A DNA stretch of 64,000 nucleotides from JAWPMV01 sp039819665 (GTDB lineage: Bacteria > Bacteroidota > Bacteroidia > J057): contig JBCBRM010000007.1 in assembly GCA_039819665.1 (NCBI GenBank), positions 1 to 64,000 of the forward strand. Direction: 5' to 3'. Shown piece after piece: positions 53,090-61,816 of this stretch. The notes beneath the pieces are model-generated. The model ran no database searches and was not told where the DNA came from. It saw only the letters and a program-made list of their open reading frames with translations. Numbering within the stretch: the stretch's first letter is position 1; every line of letters begins with the position of its first letter. The position numbers and the translations under genes are program-made.

Positions 53090-54100
53090 TTAGTTGATTG
53101 GGTCTTTCAGTCTCTCAGAATCAATATCCTGAAGTTTACCAGGATTTGAACTAGCTCCGGGAAAGGCCCATGATACTATTATTTCATGTGAGTTAACGTC
53201 TCTTCCCCTACTTAGGGCGTTAACGGTAAAATCAAATGAATACCCCACAAAAGCTCTATCGAGTACATTGAAGCCTAAAATTCCACTTACAGATTCATAA
53301 GAATTTGTGTTAAAGCGGTTAGAAACTCCAAAGACCATTGGCTTATATCTCCAATATAGACTTACATCATATTGTGGCTCCCCAACTCCGTCTGTTTTTA
53401 ACATCACCACCGGTTGTAAACTCATATCGTTTTGTAAATCGAAAGTGTATCCCCCCATCAAATAAAAACTTCGTGCCACTTTTGATGCTGGTCCGATTCC
53501 GGAAGTCAGCAACAAATCTTCAATTTCTGGCTCAAGTAAATCTTGTCCAGATAAACCAACAAAGAACTTATCATCAGTTCCGGTATAAAAGATACCGGCA
53601 CCCAGACTTGGAACAACTGTACTTGATGAAAAAGTACCGAGAGGAATTACGGGATCATCGCCCGCTCTATTGTCATAAATAAATTCTCCATTTAATGACT
53701 TCTGTAAAAATCCTCCATTTATTCCAAAACTCAATCTGGCTGCACCAGACTCTTCTCCGAATTTCAACTGATATGCATACGCAACATTCAGGCCAGTTGT
53801 CGAAAGGGGCCCTTGCTCATCGCGAATAATTGATGCGCCAACTGCACTACTGATACCCTGAAGGGGTGTGCTGTACATAGCACTGATCAGTCGGGGAGCG
53901 CCATCAAGGCCCAGCCATTGCTGTCGTCCTAAAAGTGTCAAAGTACTTCTGTATTCTGTCCCTGGCATTTTCGTACCAGCCGCAGCAGGATTGTATAGAA
54001 AACGACTAAACGGATGCATCGTGTTCTGCACAAACGTCTGTCCGACCGCAGAATAAGTCAGGGCACCTAGCAAAATAGCTACTAAAACAAAGATTCTCAT
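53090..54100 (-). CDS. PorP/SprF-family outer-membrane protein
   Basis: 336 residues with a signal peptide (MRIFVLVAILLGALTYSAVG). The opening FVQNTMHPFSRFLYNPAAAGT is the hallmark of PorP/SprF proteins, 14-strand-like beta barrels that attach T9SS substrates to the surface, and the remaining sequence (GLNVAYAYQLKFG, FVGYSFDFTVNALSRG) has alternating strand patterns. It lies directly upstream of gldK, as in many Bacteroidota, with a 193-base gap that may hold a gldK promoter. Confidence 0.9.
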   Translation of the reverse strand: MRIFVLVAILLGALTYSAVGQTFVQNTMHPFSRFLYNPAAAGTKMPGTEYRSTLTLLGRQQWLGLDGAPRLISAMYSTPLQGISSAVGASIIRDEQGPLSTTGLNVAYAYQLKFGEESGAARLSFGINGGFLQKSLNGEFIYDNRAGDDPVIPLGTFSSSTVVPSLGAGIFYTGTDDKFFVGLSGQDLLEPEIEDLLLTSGIGPASKVARSFYLMGGYTFDLQNDMSLQPVVMLKTDGVGEPQYDVSLYWRYKPMVFGVSNRFNTNSYESVSGILGFNVLDRAFVGYSFDFTVNALSRGRDVNSHEIIVSWAFPGASSNPGKLQDIDSERLKDPIN

Positions 54101-54250
54101 GTTAGTTAGTGATAGGGAAATATATCCTATAAAGATGCCCTTTTATTTTAATTTAACCAAATAAGCGGCTTTTACCCTACCGAGAATCCGAACTTTTTTA
54201 CCAAGTTTTTTTTCGCCTCTTTTTTCCCCTAATACAAGGATCAAAAAAAG

Positions 54251-55030
54251 TTACAGAGCGTCCTCCTGACCTATATCCCTTAGATAACGCTCTATAGCGG
54301 CTGTCATGGAGGGCATATTAGGTTTAGGAGCTTCGACATCCACCCTGAGATCGTGGGACCTTGCTTCTTTGGCAGTAGTCGGACCGAAGACTGCGATTCG
54401 GGTTTTGTTTTGTTCGAAATCCGGGAAATTCTTATACAGAGATTTTATACCTGAGGGGGAGAAAAAGCAGATCATATCATAATAAATGTCTTTCAGATCC
54501 GAAAGATCTGCATTGACCGTACGATAGATGACGGCTTCGGTAAGGTCCATCCCTTTTTCAACCATCTTATTGGGAAGCTCTTTCCTGTGCACATTGCTAC
54601 AAGGGAAGAGAAACTTCTCATTCTTATGCTTGCTAAGATATGGCATAAGATCGATGGCTCTTCTTTCGCCTACAAACAATTTGCGTTTGCGGATGACGAT
54701 ATATTTTTGGAGGTATTTGGAGGTAGCTTCACCTACACAAAAGTATTTCGTATCTGCGGGCATTTCTACCCGCATCTCATTGATCAATCGAAAAAAATGA
54801 TCAACGGCTACTTTACTGGTGAAAATGATACCTGTAAAATCCAGGGGATTGAGTCCCTGTTTTCGAAATTCGTTGAGGTTTACCCCTTCTACCTGGATGA
54901 ACTTCCGGAAATCAATTTTGATATTCCATTTCTTAGCAAGTCTGAAATAGGGGGAATTCTGATCTGTTGGCGAGGGTTGTGAAATGAGAATACTCTTTAC
55001 CGGGTTGCTTACTACTTGCTGCTCACTCAT
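54251..55030 (-). CDS. hemD: uroporphyrinogen-III synthase
   Basis: Closes hydroxymethylbilane to uroporphyrinogen III, the branch point of haem and sirohaem. 259 residues, two-domain HemD fold: FTGIIFTSKVAVDHFFRLI (about 80-98) and the hinge plus YYDMICFFSPSGIKSLYKNF (about 186-205) are the family motifs. It pairs with the sirohaem enzyme at 17.9 kb. It lies after a DUF4271 gene, a neighbour common in Bacteroidota, with a 178-base gap. Confidence 0.88.
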   Translation of the reverse strand: MSEQQVVSNPVKSILISQPSPTDQNSPYFRLAKKWNIKIDFRKFIQVEGVNLNEFRKQGLNPLDFTGIIFTSKVAVDHFFRLINEMRVEMPADTKYFCVGEATSKYLQKYIVIRKRKLFVGERRAIDLMPYLSKHKNEKFLFPCSNVHRKELPNKMVEKGMDLTEAVIYRTVNADLSDLKDIYYDMICFFSPSGIKSLYKNFPDFEQNKTRIAVFGPTTAKEARSHDLRVDVEAPKPNMPSMTAAIERYLRDIGQEDAL

Positions 55031-55208
55031 ATTTAATCTGCCAAGATTTTTTATCTTTCAACGCTATTTCGTTTTGCTCGATTTTGCAGATTACAGGTCC
55101 TGCTCGGGAGGTCTTGATGCGTGTACGTATCGGTTTTCCTATCCTGGGCTTTCCATCATTTCTGATGCTAAATGTCTGCCCATCAGAGCCTGTTTCTTTG
55201 CTACTCTA

Positions 55209-56783
55209 TTAAAGCAGAATGAAATAGGGTATTACATTGAGGCTGCAAATATACAAAAATTTAACTGTGTAGGAAAAGGAAAATAATCGATCGAGTCCAA
55301 CATAGAGCACATACAGGGTCCTGACATAGTAAATTAGGGCGATAAATATGGCAAGAAAAAACAGTGCTCTCCCCCAAAAACTATCCATGAACAAAAAGAG
55401 GGCAAATGGAGTGCTTAAAAGAAGGATGAGGGGATAATCAGCCACAATTTCCAAGCCCAGGATTTCAAGTCTCATCCCCTTTATTCTGAAAATTCCACCG
55501 AGAAATCCAAGCAAAATTTGCTTCAGGACAAACCAGCTCAACATTAATGAAAAGCTTTTTGAAAATATAACAAAAAGGCTATCCTCTTCATTAAAAAGAA
55601 GTCCCAAAAGGCTTTCTTCTCGAAAAATGTGTAGAAACTCCCAATAGTTGATGCTCTGCATATAGTAGATCCCTAAGCTCAACCAGACTGCCACATTGCA
55701 GAGGCTTAGTAAATGGAGAATATATAATAAGCCCTGATTGGAGAATGCAGCGACTTCTGTTGAGGAACTGATGTAGAGTTTAGGATTGATGAGTAATCCC
55801 AGCAAACCATAGAAAAAACCGGGATTAGCAAGTTTGATTAAAAAAAGACTTATGATGGGAAAAAGGATTAACAGGATAAGGAAAGTAGATCGATCCAAAA
55901 TGGGAGACCATTTTTCAAAGAAAGATCTTTCCCCAGCTACAAAGACCATATAATCCGATTGCCGTCTTCCGCTTTCGTCCAACCAAAATCTGTTTGCAAA
56001 GGTAAAACTGGAACGATCAAATGGATATTTATTGATTAGTGCGTAGTTAAGTGCAGGATCATATTCTTTGGTTTCCTTAAAACCTAATTCTTTGGCAAAA
56101 GCTTGCAATTCTCTTCCTGCAGAAAAAGGGAAGTAGATGTCGCGGATTCCCCTTTCATATGCAGGTAAAAGAGCTTCTGCGGCTTTTGCCGGATCAAAAA
56201 TGTAGGAACCCTCCTGATAGTAGGGAGCTACAACCGCCAGAGTATCCGCTTGCCGGCTAGCAGGAAGAATATCCCTGGTCAATTTTTCTTTTTCTTCCTG
56301 CCCCAGGAGATATACAGATCGGTAAATCCCCATAAAGCTTTTGGGATAATTGGGATGTGTACTCCCGGTTGATAGGCTTAATTGAAGCTGTACTTTTTTA
56401 TTATCTACCCATGAGCTCGCCAAAGCTACAATCCAGGGCTTAAAGGGATCATGGTGAGTTCCGAGATAGATATTATCTATTTCCAGCTCTGCGTCCCAGG
56501 CAAGGCCTTCAAAATATAAATAGACGCTGTCCTGCGGACCTGTACAGATTCGAAAGTCATATCTCAGGGAACGAGGATCTGTTTCTTCAAATTGAAAAGG
56601 AACTTCCCACTCAGCTCCATTGGGTTCTTTCCATTTTTTAGATAGCTTATCAAATTGAAAGAGGGGACTTATATCAGCAATAGGTGCATCAGCTGAAGGT
56701 CGCTGAGCATGAACAGGTCCGGGAAGCCATAGCATTCCTAGCGTGACTAGGGAAAGGAGAATCGAATATATAGACCTGCACAT
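55209..56783 (-). CDS. DUF4271-type membrane protein with a lectin/GH2-like N-terminal part
   Basis: 524 residues. Signal peptide to about 26. The C-terminal 220 residues have six or so helices and match DUF4271, a Bacteroidota family beside hemD. The N-terminal part is unusual: VYLYFEGLAWDAELEIDNIY, LGTHHDPFKPW and FMGIYRSVYLLGQ recall the sugar-binding beta-sandwich of family 2 glycoside hydrolases, and YERGIRDIYFPFSAGRELQ resembles the start of their barrel. No catalytic Glu pair is evident, so it may be a non-enzymatic relic. Its 5' end overlaps a longer reading of the divergent rsmE. Confidence 0.7.
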   Translation of the reverse strand: MCRSIYSILLSLVTLGMLWLPGPVHAQRPSADAPIADISPLFQFDKLSKKWKEPNGAEWEVPFQFEETDPRSLRYDFRICTGPQDSVYLYFEGLAWDAELEIDNIYLGTHHDPFKPWIVALASSWVDNKKVQLQLSLSTGSTHPNYPKSFMGIYRSVYLLGQEEKEKLTRDILPASRQADTLAVVAPYYQEGSYIFDPAKAAEALLPAYERGIRDIYFPFSAGRELQAFAKELGFKETKEYDPALNYALINKYPFDRSSFTFANRFWLDESGRRQSDYMVFVAGERSFFEKWSPILDRSTFLILLILFPIISLFLIKLANPGFFYGLLGLLINPKLYISSSTEVAAFSNQGLLYILHLLSLCNVAVWLSLGIYYMQSINYWEFLHIFREESLLGLLFNEEDSLFVIFSKSFSLMLSWFVLKQILLGFLGGIFRIKGMRLEILGLEIVADYPLILLLSTPFALFLFMDSFWGRALFFLAIFIALIYYVRTLYVLYVGLDRLFSFSYTVKFLYICSLNVIPYFILL

Positions 56784-56832
56784 CGCCGTAAAAATAAAAA
56801 ACTTTATACCTTTATCACGTTTTCTGAAAATT

Positions 56833-57546
56833 ATGCAAATCTTTCTCCTGCAAACGGTAGATGAAGTAAAGGCGCGTCTGGATGAACAGGAAAGTCGTCA
56901 TTGTATAAAAGTTCTCAGGCATAAGTCTGGAGATGAAATATATTGCATCGATGGCAAGGGAAATATGTATGTCTGCAGAATTGAAGATGCTAACCCGAAA
57001 TCTTGCAACCTCCAAATTCTCTCTCAAGTTCCCGAATGGGGAGAGAAGGCAGGTAAAATCACCTTAGCTATTTCCCCCCTCAGGCTTAAAGACCGTTTTG
57101 AATGGGCCCTGGAAAAAGCCGTCGAATTAGGCGTAGATGAAATCCAACCTATCATTTGTCAACGGACAGATCAGTACAAAAGCAAACTCAAAAGGCCTAG
57201 GCTGGAAACCTTACTCATAGCGGCCAGCAAACAATGCAAAAGGTCCCGTATACCGGATTTAATGGAAACACTTTCCTTTTCTGACTTCATAGAACAAAAA
57301 AACTATTCTACGAGCTTGATGGCCTTTTGCGAGGCAGAGAATTTGATTCAAGCATATGAGAATGATATCAAAAAAAGTAAGGAGATATGCCTAATCATAG
57401 GTCCTGAAGGAGATTTTAGCCCGGAAGAATGTGAAAAGGCGAAAAAGAAAGGTATCCCCCTGATCAGTTTAGGGGAAAGTCGCTTACGGACAGAAACGGC
57501 GGCTATATATGCACTTTCCTCTCTGAAACATGTCCGGGCATATTAA
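56833..57546 (+). CDS. rsmE: 16S rRNA m3U1498 methyltransferase
   Basis: Methylates U1498 (E. coli numbering) of 16S rRNA. Start ATG 56833 (MQIFLLQTVDEVKARL), 237 residues, the normal length; an ATG at 56743 would add 30 residues overlapping the divergent gene. N-terminal PUA-like part (ESRHCIKVLRHKSGDEIY), then the SPOUT knot: LIIGPEGDFSPEECE near 185 and the SAM loop ISLGESRLRTETAAIYAL near 215. It is transcribed away from the DUF4271 gene. Confidence 0.93.
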   Translation: MQIFLLQTVDEVKARLDEQESRHCIKVLRHKSGDEIYCIDGKGNMYVCRIEDANPKSCNLQILSQVPEWGEKAGKITLAISPLRLKDRFEWALEKAVELGVDEIQPIICQRTDQYKSKLKRPRLETLLIAASKQCKRSRIPDLMETLSFSDFIEQKNYSTSLMAFCEAENLIQAYENDIKKSKEICLIIGPEGDFSPEECEKAKKKGIPLISLGESRLRTETAAIYALSSLKHVRAY

Positions 57547-57579
57547 AAAATGAGGCTGCCCCCTAGAGAACAGCCCCTC
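57544..57579 (-). terminator. terminator of the CHU_C mini-protein gene
   Basis: On the minus strand GAGGGGCTG / CAGCCTC forms a stem with a 13-base loop, followed by ATTTTTTAA. It overlaps the end of the convergent rsmE gene. Confidence 0.6.
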
Positions 57580-57600
57580 GTCGTATGAAAACAAATATCT

Positions 57601-57984
57601 TTATCTAATCAAGACCAACTCACCCTCTCTGGAAGCTGTGAGTCCATTCTGCGCTTTATACTCAATAAGCCAGGTATATTTCCCTACAGGTACGGGAGTT
57701 CCATTAAACTTTCCGTTCCATTGAGCTTTTGCATCAGAACTAGCGTAAACTACTTCCTCAGAAACATTAAATATCTGCAATGAATAGGTTTCAAGATCAC
57801 ATTCGCATTGTACACGGAATTGATCATTGATACCGTCTCCATTTGGAGAGATAGCAGTTGGAATATATGATATACAGGAGGTAAATGTGGAGTTATGGGA
57901 TTTTGGTGTCACCCATGAACTTAAAATCAACAAGAGGCAAAGTCCAGTAAACCAAGAAACGCTAAGCCAGTTTTTCATCTTCAA
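57601..57984 (-). CDS. minimal T9SS type B sorting-domain protein (CHU_C only)
   Basis: 127 residues: a signal peptide (about 1-27, TGLCLLLILSS core) and then almost nothing but a gliding motility-associated C-terminal domain. Signature SPNGDGINDQFRV (about 47-59), YSLQIFNVSEEVVY, WNGKFNGTPVPVGKYTW, and the end REGELVLIR. Type B domains normally sit at the end of large T9SS cargo proteins; a free-standing one of this size is unusual. Either a remnant or a true small secreted protein. It has its own terminator. Confidence 0.8.
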   Translation of the reverse strand: MKMKNWLSVSWFTGLCLLLILSSWVTPKSHNSTFTSCISYIPTAISPNGDGINDQFRVQCECDLETYSLQIFNVSEEVVYASSDAKAQWNGKFNGTPVPVGKYTWLIEYKAQNGLTASREGELVLIR

Positions 57985-58181
57985 ACAAGGATTCTCGATA
58001 TTATGAGAAATAACTTCGGATCTGCCAGGGGCATGACAGTATTCCGGACACCGTTGAAATCAACGCTGATTCAACAGTACAATATTACGCTTAGTTTACC
58101 TTAAAGTAATTCACTCTTTACTGAACGGATAATTTTCAGGGATGAACCTGCAAATAGCTTGTGGAAATTGTATGCTGCTCA

Positions 58182-58204
58182 GGACAAAGGTGTCCATTTT
58201 TTTT
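58182..58204 (+). terminator. orphan plus-strand terminator-like hairpin
   Basis: Stem GGACA / TGTCC with an AAGG loop, then A and eight T (58197-58204). No plus-strand gene precedes it since rsmE. The GTTGAA-rich imperfect hairpin at about 58044-58067 lies upstream; together they could be a small RNA. The rest of 57985-58181 has no gene. Confidence 0.35.
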
Positions 58205-58211
58205 GTCAGCC

Positions 58212-58727
58212 TTAATCAGGCATCTCCTGCATTACTTGTTTTTCATCGTATAAACAGAAGCCCGCCTTTTGGTAAGTAGAAAGGGCAGCGGGATGATCCA
58301 GTTCACAAGTATGAACCCAAAGGCGATTGATTTCTTTTGACCAGGCCTTACGTATTGCCCATCCCAAAAAATATTTACCCAAACCAAAACCTGTATATTC
58401 AGGCAAAAGACCAAAATACGCCAATTCGCAAACACCTTCTGTTCTGAAATCAAGTTCGACGAAGCCCGCAGGAGAACCAGATTCATATAATACATGAATC
58501 TCTACACCCTCCGAACAAATGATCTCCTTTAGTTCTTCGCGAGACATGATATTTCGGTCCACCCAATTATACTGGGAACCTACTCTATTGTATATATACA
58601 GATAAAAGTCTGTTGAGGGATTTTCTGATTGAAGAATATGCAACTTTCGATCTGGGGGAGAAATAAAACTCTCCGGCGCTTTCAGCATTTCCAGATAAAA
58701 AGTCAACACAGGTACTCTTTTCGACAT
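58212..58727 (-). CDS. GNAT-family N-acetyltransferase
   Basis: Start set at ATG 58727 (MSKRVPVLTFYLEMLKAP), 171 residues; an ATG at 58778 would add 17 mostly hydrophobic residues. Motif A LLPEYTGFGLGKYFLGWAIR (about 115-134) binds the acetyl-CoA phosphate; YGSPAGFVELDF-like strand and the C-terminal HPAALSTYQKAGFCLYDEKQ complete the fold. Substrate unknown. It lies alone before the biotin carrier gene. A second GNAT is at 18.6 kb, not closely similar. Confidence 0.85.
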   Translation of the reverse strand: MSKRVPVLTFYLEMLKAPESFISPPDRKLHILQSENPSTDFYLYIYNRVGSQYNWVDRNIMSREELKEIICSEGVEIHVLYESGSPAGFVELDFRTEGVCELAYFGLLPEYTGFGLGKYFLGWAIRKAWSKEINRLWVHTCELDHPAALSTYQKAGFCLYDEKQVMQEMPD

Positions 58728-58847
58728 AATCACACACACATTTGATATACAAATATATGAAAAATTATATATGTTCAATATGCCTTTCGACTTATTTTGT
58801 GGAAGATGTTTTTGAGAGAAAATCTGAAGCTGAGAATCCTTTTAGAT

Positions 58848-59345
58848 TTAGGAAAAGCTTAGCATGATAGCGTTCTTTTCTACAGAATCTTTTTCGTTTA
58901 CATGGATTTTACTGATAATACCATCTGTGGGAGATTTGATGACATTTTCCATTTTCATAGCTTCCAAAATCAGGAGTGCATCTCCTTCTTTTACTTCCGT
59001 GCCTTCCTCCACATGAATGCTATGTACCAACCCGGGCATGGGAGCTCGGAGAGAATCGATTTTTTTGACCATAGCGCCTTCCATCCCGATAGATTTCAAT
59101 AACTGCTCAGCGCGAGTTTTAAGCTGAACTTCTACTGGCTTCCCATTTACTACCAGCTCAACAATTCGCTTATCCTTGTCAATTTTATTAACAAATATCT
59201 TTACAGACGTATTCTTATGAAGAATATGCCAGAGGCGTGGATGCAATTTTTTTAAATCAGGATCCAGTTCGAATCCATTGATTATATATCCTTTTTTCCC
59301 TGATTTTACTTCAAAATTCTTTCCGGAGATATTTGCTTCTGTCAT
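58848..59345 (-). CDS. biotin carboxyl carrier protein (biotinyl subunit)
   Basis: 165 residues. C-terminal biotinyl domain with the biotin site K131 in LEAMKMEN, preceded by APMPGLVHSIHVEEGTEVKE. The N-terminal 90 residues are an extension seen in the BCCP of acyl-CoA carboxylases of Bacteroidota. It carries CO2 for acetyl- or propionyl-CoA carboxylase, but no carboxylase genes are linked. It starts 5 bases after the RND exporter stop, so it probably shares that transcript. Confidence 0.85.
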   Translation of the reverse strand: MTEANISGKNFEVKSGKKGYIINGFELDPDLKKLHPRLWHILHKNTSVKIFVNKIDKDKRIVELVVNGKPVEVQLKTRAEQLLKSIGMEGAMVKKIDSLRAPMPGLVHSIHVEEGTEVKEGDALLILEAMKMENVIKSPTDGIISKIHVNEKDSVEKNAIMLSFS

Positions 59346-59350
59346 GGTTT

Positions 59351-61690
59351 CTAAGAGAAAAAGTTTTCGAGTTCAGCCTCTGGATCTTCTTTTTCTTCCT
59401 TTGAGAAAGTGATCAATAAAGAAGGCAAAAACAATAGATTGCTAAACATGGCGATACCTAGTGTCATTGAGGTCAATAGGCCCAGAGATTTAGTCCCTCC
59501 AAAATCTGAGGCTGTGAAAGATACAAAGCCAAAGAATAAGATAATAGAGGTATAGATCATACTAACTCCCGTATCCTGAAAAGAGTTTCTAACAGCACCT
59601 CTTACACTATCCCCCAATTTCCGTGCGAGCCTGAATCTAGCCAAAAAGTGAATAGAATCATCAACGGCTATTCCAAATGCAACTCCAAAAACAAGGGCGG
59701 TTGAAGGCTTTAGGTGAATGCCGGTGAAACCCATTACCCCTGCCACCATGAGCAAGGGAAGAACATTGGGCACCAGACTTATCAGTACCATACGCAGGGA
59801 CTTAAATAAAAGCCCCATGATAATGGCTATCACGATAAAAGCAAGCAGCAAACTCCATAATAGATTTTCAATCAAAGCCTCATTGGCTTTGATAAAGATT
59901 TGAGAAGTTCCGGTGACATAGGTATCATATTGTTCCTCATCAAAAATGGCAGCTACATCTTTTCGAACAGAATCTGCCAATCGCTTCATTTCCAGTGAAC
60001 CAATATCTCTTACAGATGCAGATACACGGGTAAGTTGCAAATCATCATCCGTAAGACTTTTCGACAAAGCTTCATTGTCGAATACATCTGTTTTCCGCAC
60101 ATAATCCCGTATCATGGGATATTGATGCCGGCTGGGTAGTTCGTAAAAAATGGGATTACCTTCGAAAAATGCCTGGTTGAAAAATTTGGAGAAATCCGCT
60201 ACACTAATGCTTCGAGAGAGATCATCGTATTTGGAAAGACTATCCTGCAGTTGGGAAATCTGTTGTAAGGTTCTCCTCCTTATCACCCCATTTTTCTTTT
60301 TCGTATCTATGAGGATTTCGAAAGGCATGGTACCATTGAAGCGGTTTTCTATATATCGAAGGTCCTTCAGAATTTTACTATCCTCGGGTACATCATCCGC
60401 TATATAAGAAATCGGCTGCACCTGACTCATTCCCCATAATGAAACAACGATCAAAATCGCAGTTACTACATATACCAGAGAACGATGGTTGTCAACGATA
60501 TTATTCAAGCTCTTTATTACAAATCCCAGGGATCGTCTCTCCAGATGCTTGGTCTGCATCTCTGTGGGTGGGGGAAGAAAGCTAAAGACAATCGGAATGA
60601 GCAGTAAGGATATGAAAAAGGCTGCAACTACACTTAATCCCGCAACTACTCCAAACTCTTGCAAAGGTTTGATATCTGTAAATGCCAGTACCCCCAGTCC
60701 TACAGCAGTAGTAGCATTTGTCATCACGGTTACGATACCGATCTTTTCTATGACAAGGATCAAGGATTTAAGCTTATTCCCGGTCCGCTTAAATTCAATA
60801 TGATACTTGGTAACCAGGTAAACACAATTCGGAATACTGATTACCGTGATCAATGCAGGAATAATACCTGTGATCAAACTCATTTTATAGCCAAATAAAC
60901 CAATCAGCCCTACAGAAAAAATAATTACACTTCCTACTACCAAAAGCGGGAATACCATATTATAAAAGGAGCGAAAAAATAGTAAGAGACTGATAGCCGT
61001 TACTATCAATGCCAAAGCTAAAAAGAGGAAAAGCTCTCGCTTCACATTCTCATGCATATTTACCCGAAGTACAGGCATGCCGGCAAATCGAGGCTCAATA
61101 TTAAATCGCTCAGCGTATCTGAGAATGGGTTCTTTGGTATTGTGGAAAAGGGGAATTTTAAAGTCTGTATCCAACAATTCTCCATTGAAAGAGACAGCTA
61201 GCAAACTGGTTTGAGTACTATCATTCAAAATCAATCCTTCATAAAAGAACAGTTCCCGTATCCTCTGGGCAATACTATCTACTTCCGTTTGAGAAGAAGG
61301 TCGAGTGGAGACTATAGGTTTTAAGGCAAACCCCCTTCGAGCTGTATCTTTTACAATATCATATAGCTTGGTGAGGCTGATTACATTTTCAACTCCATCT
61401 ATTTGCTCTAGCTCCTCAGTCAAATCATAGAGGGCAGAGAATCTTTCATATTCAAAGATATCCCCATCCAGACTTACCACCATTACGGTAGCATCATCAC
61501 CAAAATGTTCTTTGAGTTTATTGTATCCTTCCAGTTCGGCTTCGTCAGAGAGAATGATGTCAGCAACCCGCTGCACCAATTCTGTGGCACGGACTGTCCA
61601 CATATATGCGACAATGATCCCCAGCACAATAAGGATAGGTATTCGCTTTCGAATGATAAAACGTGCAATGGCCTGCCAAACGGGGTTCAT
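59351..61690 (-). CDS. RND/MMPL-family exporter
   Basis: 779 residues from the ATG at 61690 (MNPVWQAIARF); the TTG at 61699 would add three residues. Two halves, each with a large periplasmic loop and a membrane bundle of six helices (about 12 in all). The bundle repeats a sterol-sensing-like pattern (FGYKMSLITGIIPALITVIS; FTGIHLKPSTALVFGVAFGI with AVDDSIHFLARF). Relatives move lipids, hopanoids or drugs to the cell envelope using proton motive force. Cargo unknown. Leads a two-gene operon with the biotin carrier gene. Confidence 0.88.
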   Translation of the reverse strand: MNPVWQAIARFIIRKRIPILIVLGIIVAYMWTVRATELVQRVADIILSDEAELEGYNKLKEHFGDDATVMVVSLDGDIFEYERFSALYDLTEELEQIDGVENVISLTKLYDIVKDTARRGFALKPIVSTRPSSQTEVDSIAQRIRELFFYEGLILNDSTQTSLLAVSFNGELLDTDFKIPLFHNTKEPILRYAERFNIEPRFAGMPVLRVNMHENVKRELFLFLALALIVTAISLLLFFRSFYNMVFPLLVVGSVIIFSVGLIGLFGYKMSLITGIIPALITVISIPNCVYLVTKYHIEFKRTGNKLKSLILVIEKIGIVTVMTNATTAVGLGVLAFTDIKPLQEFGVVAGLSVVAAFFISLLLIPIVFSFLPPPTEMQTKHLERRSLGFVIKSLNNIVDNHRSLVYVVTAILIVVSLWGMSQVQPISYIADDVPEDSKILKDLRYIENRFNGTMPFEILIDTKKKNGVIRRRTLQQISQLQDSLSKYDDLSRSISVADFSKFFNQAFFEGNPIFYELPSRHQYPMIRDYVRKTDVFDNEALSKSLTDDDLQLTRVSASVRDIGSLEMKRLADSVRKDVAAIFDEEQYDTYVTGTSQIFIKANEALIENLLWSLLLAFIVIAIIMGLLFKSLRMVLISLVPNVLPLLMVAGVMGFTGIHLKPSTALVFGVAFGIAVDDSIHFLARFRLARKLGDSVRGAVRNSFQDTGVSMIYTSIILFFGFVSFTASDFGGTKSLGLLTSMTLGIAMFSNLLFLPSLLITFSKEEKEDPEAELENFFS

Positions 61691-61816
61691 AAGGAGCAAA
61701 GGTAGTAAATTTTCCCTTGGACACTATACCAGAAATGGAAAAGTGCTCAGGTAAAATAATTCCACAGCATTCTGCGTAAAAAGTCTATTTCTTAAGCTAA
61801 CTAAAAAGCCTAAAAA

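Noticed and set aside
54984..55286. 100-residue plus-strand frame at the hemD-DUF4271 gap
   Set aside because: Overlaps the ends of two real minus-strand genes and has Cys-rich, unpatterned sequence; the 178-base gap is better read as untranslated.
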